Source: Effusibacillus lacus (GTDB lineage: Bacteria; Bacillota; Bacilli; Tumebacillales; Effusibacillaceae). From it: 64,000 nucleotides of DNA. The translations under genes were made by a program, and so were the position numbers. Under the pieces are notes generated by a model, which was given only the letters and a program-made list of their open reading frames with translations, had not been told where the DNA came from and made no database searches. The stretch covers positions 41,154-105,153 of the forward strand of contig NZ_BDUF01000004.1 in NCBI RefSeq assembly GCF_002335525.1, written 5' to 3'. Shown here piece by piece: positions 60,624-64,000 of the stretch. The first letter of the stretch is position 1, and each line of letters starts with the position of its first letter.

Positions 60624-62555
60624 TTGAAACTTTCAATGAAAAAATGGGCTTTATGTATGGCAGTTTTGCTGTCGATTCTCTTGTTTGGGACTCCGGCATT
60701 CGCCTTGCAACCAGACGAGAACCAAGCAACGGTTGTGATCCTTCCAGGGCTCACATGGGAAACCTTGTCCCCGGCGATCACTCCAAATTTGTGCAGGATG
60801 ATCGATACTGGCGGGGCGGCCAATATGGTTCTTCCCTTTCGAGGCGGTGAAGATTCCGGTGAACGGGCCATCATGACCGGAACCGGAAACCACATAAGCA
60901 GCCAAACCATGCTCGAACAAGTTACGGCTTCAGGTGGTCGGGTTGCATCCATCCTGAAACAGTCAGGCGGAACTGCAGTTTACACAGAGTACTTGGCGGT
61001 TCGGGATAGGGCCAATCTGGTTATTGTGCGAAATGCCGAATTTACACGGCTTGCCGCTCAAAGAATGACCATGACCCCGGAGGAGTTCAGGAACCGGTAC
61101 ATGCTTGCGTTGGCAGATGCTGACCGATTAATCGGGAAATTACTGGAGAATGCCGATTATAAGCATCTGCTGATTGTTGTAAACCCGGTCTCATTTGCCG
61201 ATGTTGGCTTGGGTGTCCCCTCTGCCGGTATAGTTCTGATGAACGGGAGCGATATTCTTCCGAACTCGTTGCTTTCGTCAAACAGCACCCGCCATCTCGG
61301 ATTGGTCACTTCGTATGATATAGCACCGACCGTACTGTCTTTTCTTGGCATGAAAAGTTACATAAAAGGCGGATTGGGTCAAGTAATAGGTTCATTGCCG
61401 ATTTCTGAACCCAACCAGGTCGAAGTGATGAATCAGATCAAGCATCTGGCTGAATTAAACCGCAGTCGTCCTTTCATGGTAAAGGGATATGTTGGCGCAG
61501 TGATCGGGCTCTTGCTTTTGACGATCATTTCCCGGGTAAAGGGGAAACCCAAACAAGAATGGTTGGATCGTTTATTGCCCATTCTCCTGGCATTCCCGGC
61601 AATCTACCTTGTACTGCCGCTTGCGAATGCTTCCTCAACTCAGGAGATGATCATGAATTTGTTGCTCATAACGGCCTTGGTTTGGACAGGGTTATCCTTG
61701 ATCCGAACAGTTCGTGCACGGCTGCTCCTGATATCCTGCAGTTCCGTATTCCTTATCATGTTTGATATGTTGCAGCAAGGTCAGTGGGCCAAAGAATCTT
61801 GGATGGGATACGATTTGCTTAACGGAGCCCGCTTTTATGGGATGGGCAACGAGTATATGGGGATCCTTATAGGTGCCTCGTTACTCGCATATTTCCTCCT
61901 GATGGAACGGTATCCTCTCAGGCAAAAACTTATAAAAACATCCGGTTTGCTGCTGTTTGCAGGAATTGTATTTCTGCTGGCGGCTCCGCAATTTGGCACC
62001 AATGCGGGCGGCGCTTTGGCTGCCGGACTTGTCTACACCTACACTGTACTCTCAGGTATGGAAAACAAAAGCGGACATTTCAGATGGATATGGGTACTGT
62101 CAGGAGTTGCTACTACCCTGGGAATCCTGTTGTTCCTAAACCTTATGATCTCTCCTGAGGAATTCAGCCACATTGGAAGGGCCGCATCGCTGATGATGCA
62201 GGGGGACATGACGGAAGTGTTTTCCATGATCCTGCGAAAAATGGCACTCAACTGGAGACTGTTGGGTGTTTCCATCTGGGGATTGATGTTTGCGGCGGTA
62301 TTGGGAGTCCTGCTGCTGCAACTGAAGAAACCCGATATCATAAAAACGGCACCGGGGCAGTTTCCTGGCCGTTATACAACTAGCTTCCTTGTTGGGGGAG
62401 CAGCCGTATTTTTGCTCAATGATTCAGGGGTATTGGCGGCAGCCGGATTGATGCTTCACGCCGCAGTTCCGATTCTTGCCCAACTGCCGCCTGTTGAAAG
62501 TCTGGTGACGGATGCGGCGATACAGGATGAATTGGCGGGAGAACGAACATCCTGA
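60624..62555 (+). CDS. Large polytopic membrane protein with an alkaline-phosphatase-like extracytoplasmic domain
   Basis: 643 aa from TTG 60624, which has GGGAGGAATT upstream. A signal peptide (about residues 5-27, ending TPAFA) is followed by an extracytoplasmic domain with an alkaline-phosphatase-superfamily-like outline (VVILPGLTWETLSP near residue 37, SYDIAPTVLSFLGM near 235), then roughly ten membrane helices from residue ~290 to ~620. The metal-binding residues of true phosphatases cannot all be assigned, so activity is uncertain. NGARFYGMGNEYMG around 410 looks conserved. Related hypothetical proteins occur in Firmicutes, with no known function. Confidence 0.65.
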   Translation: MKLSMKKWALCMAVLLSILLFGTPAFALQPDENQATVVILPGLTWETLSPAITPNLCRMIDTGGAANMVLPFRGGEDSGERAIMTGTGNHISSQTMLEQVTASGGRVASILKQSGGTAVYTEYLAVRDRANLVIVRNAEFTRLAAQRMTMTPEEFRNRYMLALADADRLIGKLLENADYKHLLIVVNPVSFADVGLGVPSAGIVLMNGSDILPNSLLSSNSTRHLGLVTSYDIAPTVLSFLGMKSYIKGGLGQVIGSLPISEPNQVEVMNQIKHLAELNRSRPFMVKGYVGAVIGLLLLTIISRVKGKPKQEWLDRLLPILLAFPAIYLVLPLANASSTQEMIMNLLLITALVWTGLSLIRTVRARLLLISCSSVFLIMFDMLQQGQWAKESWMGYDLLNGARFYGMGNEYMGILIGASLLAYFLLMERYPLRQKLIKTSGLLLFAGIVFLLAAPQFGTNAGGALAAGLVYTYTVLSGMENKSGHFRWIWVLSGVATTLGILLFLNLMISPEEFSHIGRAASLMMQGDMTEVFSMILRKMALNWRLLGVSIWGLMFAAVLGVLLLQLKKPDIIKTAPGQFPGRYTTSFLVGGAAVFLLNDSGVLAAAGLMLHAAVPILAQLPPVESLVTDAAIQDELAGERTS

Positions 62556-62583
62556 CTGCAAATCATTTCAAGGGGGATCAGCC

Positions 62584-62727
62584 ATGTCAGATCCGGATCA
62601 TGATTATATTGATGTCGATGAGGAGCATTTTCTGGATTGGATTCGGCATCTTTCCAGCGAATCGCCCTTTGACGATTTGTTTAGTGAAGAACGGTACGGG
62701 GTTGAACCGGGTCCGCACGGAGAATAG
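62584..62727 (+). CDS. Small acidic protein
   Basis: 47 aa from ATG 62584 after AAGGGGGATCA. Strongly acidic (MSDPDHDYIDVDEEHFLDWI at the N-terminus), with no membrane segment or Cys. Family unknown. It is 28 bp after the large membrane protein and likely in the same transcript, and converges with the SDR gene at a 2-bp gap. Confidence 0.6.
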   Translation: MSDPDHDYIDVDEEHFLDWIRHLSSESPFDDLFSEERYGVEPGPHGE

Positions 62728-62729
62728 CG

Positions 62730-63470
62730 TCACTCGACGTAGATCATCTTGATGGTCATGCCTCCATCTATAACCAGTTGTTGGCCCGTTATGAAAGAAG
62801 AGTCGTGGGAGGCAAGGAACAGACAAGCGTTTGCTACATCATCAGGTTGTCCGACACGTCCGGCCGGATGCTGGGCATGATCCTCGGGACGCAGGGGTTC
62901 GTCCGTCAGGTGAATCCAACCAGGCAAGATGGCGTTGACACGTATAATCGGACCAAGAGAGTTGGCCAATGCACGGGTGAGAGAGAGCAGTCCTCCTTTT
63001 GAGGCGGCATAAGCCTCATTCCCCGGTTCTGTCATGAGGGCGCGGGTAGACGAAATATTGATGATCGACCCGCTGCCCGCTTGTCTCATCAAAGGAGCGG
63101 CAGCCTGTGAACACAAGAAGGGGCCTCGCAGATTGACGTTCATAGTTTCATCCCAGGTTTCAACCGTTGTCTCCTCAAGCGGAGCAAACCGGGAGATCCC
63201 TGCATTGTTAACCAGAACATGCAATTGTCCGTAGTGATTCTCTGTCCAATCCATCAACTTTCGAATGGAAAGCGGATCTGCAACATCCGTTTCAACGAAA
63301 TGAGCTTTGCCACCCAGACCAAGTATGTGGGCTTCCGTTTGCCGGCCGAGTTCCAATGAACGTTCCGCGAGGATGACGACAGCCCCTTCGCGTGCCAACG
63401 CTTCAGCGACAGCACGACCAATTCCCCGGCCGACACCGGTAACAATCGTGATGAAATTGTGCAAACGCAT
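62730..63470 (-). CDS. SDR-family oxidoreductase (FabG-like)
   Basis: 246 aa from ATG 63470; GTG further up is possible because AAGGAAAAGG lies near it. The NAD(P) motif TGVGRGIG is near residue 11, the NNAG motif near 84, catalytic Ser in NISST and YAASK are present. It has the fully conserved classical-SDR set, including the C-terminal VIDGGM. Substrate unknown. Gene pairs with nothing; it ends 2 bp after the convergent small acidic gene. Confidence 0.88.
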   Translation of the reverse strand: MRLHNFITIVTGVGRGIGRAVAEALAREGAVVILAERSLELGRQTEAHILGLGGKAHFVETDVADPLSIRKLMDWTENHYGQLHVLVNNAGISRFAPLEETTVETWDETMNVNLRGPFLCSQAAAPLMRQAGSGSIINISSTRALMTEPGNEAYAASKGGLLSLTRALANSLGPIIRVNAILPGWIHLTDEPLRPEDHAQHPAGRVGQPDDVANACLFLASHDSSFITGQQLVIDGGMTIKMIYVE

Positions 63471-63508
63471 GAGCAGCAACACCTTTTCCTTTTGTGGGGT
63501 AGAACTTG

Positions 63509-63697
63509 TCAACGACTGGAAAGATACTCCTGCCACACTTTCCGGTAAGGATTGGGCAGGACTTCCGGATCCTCTTCCTCATCCAAAACAGTATGCTTAA
63601 CGTCTTCATCCCACGAATCGGAACAGATAAAGTACACCAGCATTCCTGTAACAATCAGGAACTGAAGTATCAACAGGACAATCAACCACATATGCAT
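63509..63697 (-). CDS. Small single-helix membrane protein
   Basis: 62 aa from ATG 63697 after GGGGAGGG. One N-terminal membrane helix (MWLIVLLILQFLIVTGML), then an acidic cytoplasmic tail with DEEEDPEVLPNP. No family recognised. It lies 38 bp upstream of the SDR gene on the same strand. Confidence 0.6.
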   Translation of the reverse strand: MHMWLIVLLILQFLIVTGMLVYFICSDSWDEDVKHTVLDEEEDPEVLPNPYRKVWQEYLSSR

Positions 63698-63924
63698 CGG
63701 CAATCCCTCCCCGGTCTTCCTAGTGTACAGAATGATGGGAAACGATATTACGGCAGATTTTGTTTTGTAAGAATATTCTATACGCGCCTTATACTCTTGT
63801 CAGTATAAATTTTTCATTATCCATTTCCGAACATGATCATCTTTTACAGGGTGAACAAACAGAAACTTTCTTTTTTTAACTGCATTTTTTACTTCTTTCG
63901 TACTTAGTTTAGTTTCCATGCGCC

Positions 63925-63952
63925 GGGTCTAAACCCACCGGCTTTAGCCGGT
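63925..63952 (+). mobile_element. Hairpins resembling an IS200/IS605-type end
   Basis: Two adjacent hairpins, GGGT-CTAA-ACCC (63925-63936) and ACCGGC-TTTA-GCCGGT (63937-63952), match the small TTTA-loop palindromes at ends of IS605-family elements and of TnpB-associated omega RNAs. No tnpA or tnpB is present upstream within the window; the rest may lie beyond the edge or be lost. The remainder of 63698-64000 shows nothing else. Confidence 0.35.
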
Positions 63953-64000
63953 CAGCTTCCAGCGCGTTGACAGTGTACCAGAGCACCTCTAACATAAAGT

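Overview
The window looks like chromosomal DNA of a spore-forming, aerobic Gram-positive bacterium of the Bacillales, possibly near Alicyclobacillaceae such as Effusibacillus or Tumebacillus (the genus is a guess). Pointers are strong GGAGG ribosome sites, TTG/GTG starts, three tiny YjcZ-type membrane proteins, a YtvI-like protein, YwhD, an S-box (SAM-I) riboswitch and a ydaO-type (c-di-AMP) riboswitch. No rRNA, tRNA, CRISPR array or complete insertion sequence was seen.

Region 1 (16-16565, + strand) is a catabolic locus: FAH-family dehydratase/hydrolase, two near-duplicate ketoglutarate-semialdehyde-type aldehyde dehydrogenases, a membrane cytochrome b/molybdopterin oxidoreductase, an IclR regulator, a GH88-like hydrolase, acyl-CoA dehydrogenase, Fe-alcohol dehydrogenase, two CoA-transferase subunits, EtfBA, an MHS-type permease and an ornithine-cyclodeaminase-like enzyme. 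The mix suggests acid activation to a CoA ester, flavin-linked oxidation and semialdehyde clean-up; the substrate is unknown. Two matching dyads (TAGTGAA-N5-TTCACTA) may be the regulator's sites.

Region 2 (16573-21063) holds VOC, metallo-beta-lactamase-fold and MFS genes on the minus strand, then rodA. Region 3 (21113-25867) is methionine salvage: mtnE, then a SAM-I riboswitch and mtnWXBD. Region 4 (25868-34617) is a patchwork: three YjcZ-type genes, a candidate small RNA, an MFS transporter, gene relics, a sigma/anti-sigma/ABC operon, a dispersed hairpin repeat and a 196-bp inverted repeat resembling a MITE.

Region 5 (34913-47424) is a nearly self-contained reductive pyrimidine degradation locus: PreT, PreA, dihydropyrimidinase, beta-ureidopropionase, NCS1 permease, PucR regulator, CoA-acylating semialdehyde dehydrogenase, class III transaminase and alanine dehydrogenase. 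It ends in a five-copy, 41-bp-period hairpin array whose last unit is a terminator. Region 6 (47801-58715) is housekeeping and stress: HtrA, MOSC, Dps, a YusI-like protein, M16 peptidase, dapF, transporters, YtvI, YwhD and an Orn/Lys/Arg decarboxylase.

Region 7 (58716-64000) carries a c-di-AMP riboswitch ahead of a frameshifted 3D-domain protein, a hicAB toxin-antitoxin pair, a frameshifted XRE regulator with a dyad operator, a large membrane protein with an alkaline-phosphatase-like domain, an SDR oxidoreductase, two small proteins and, at the very edge, hairpins like an IS200/IS605 end.
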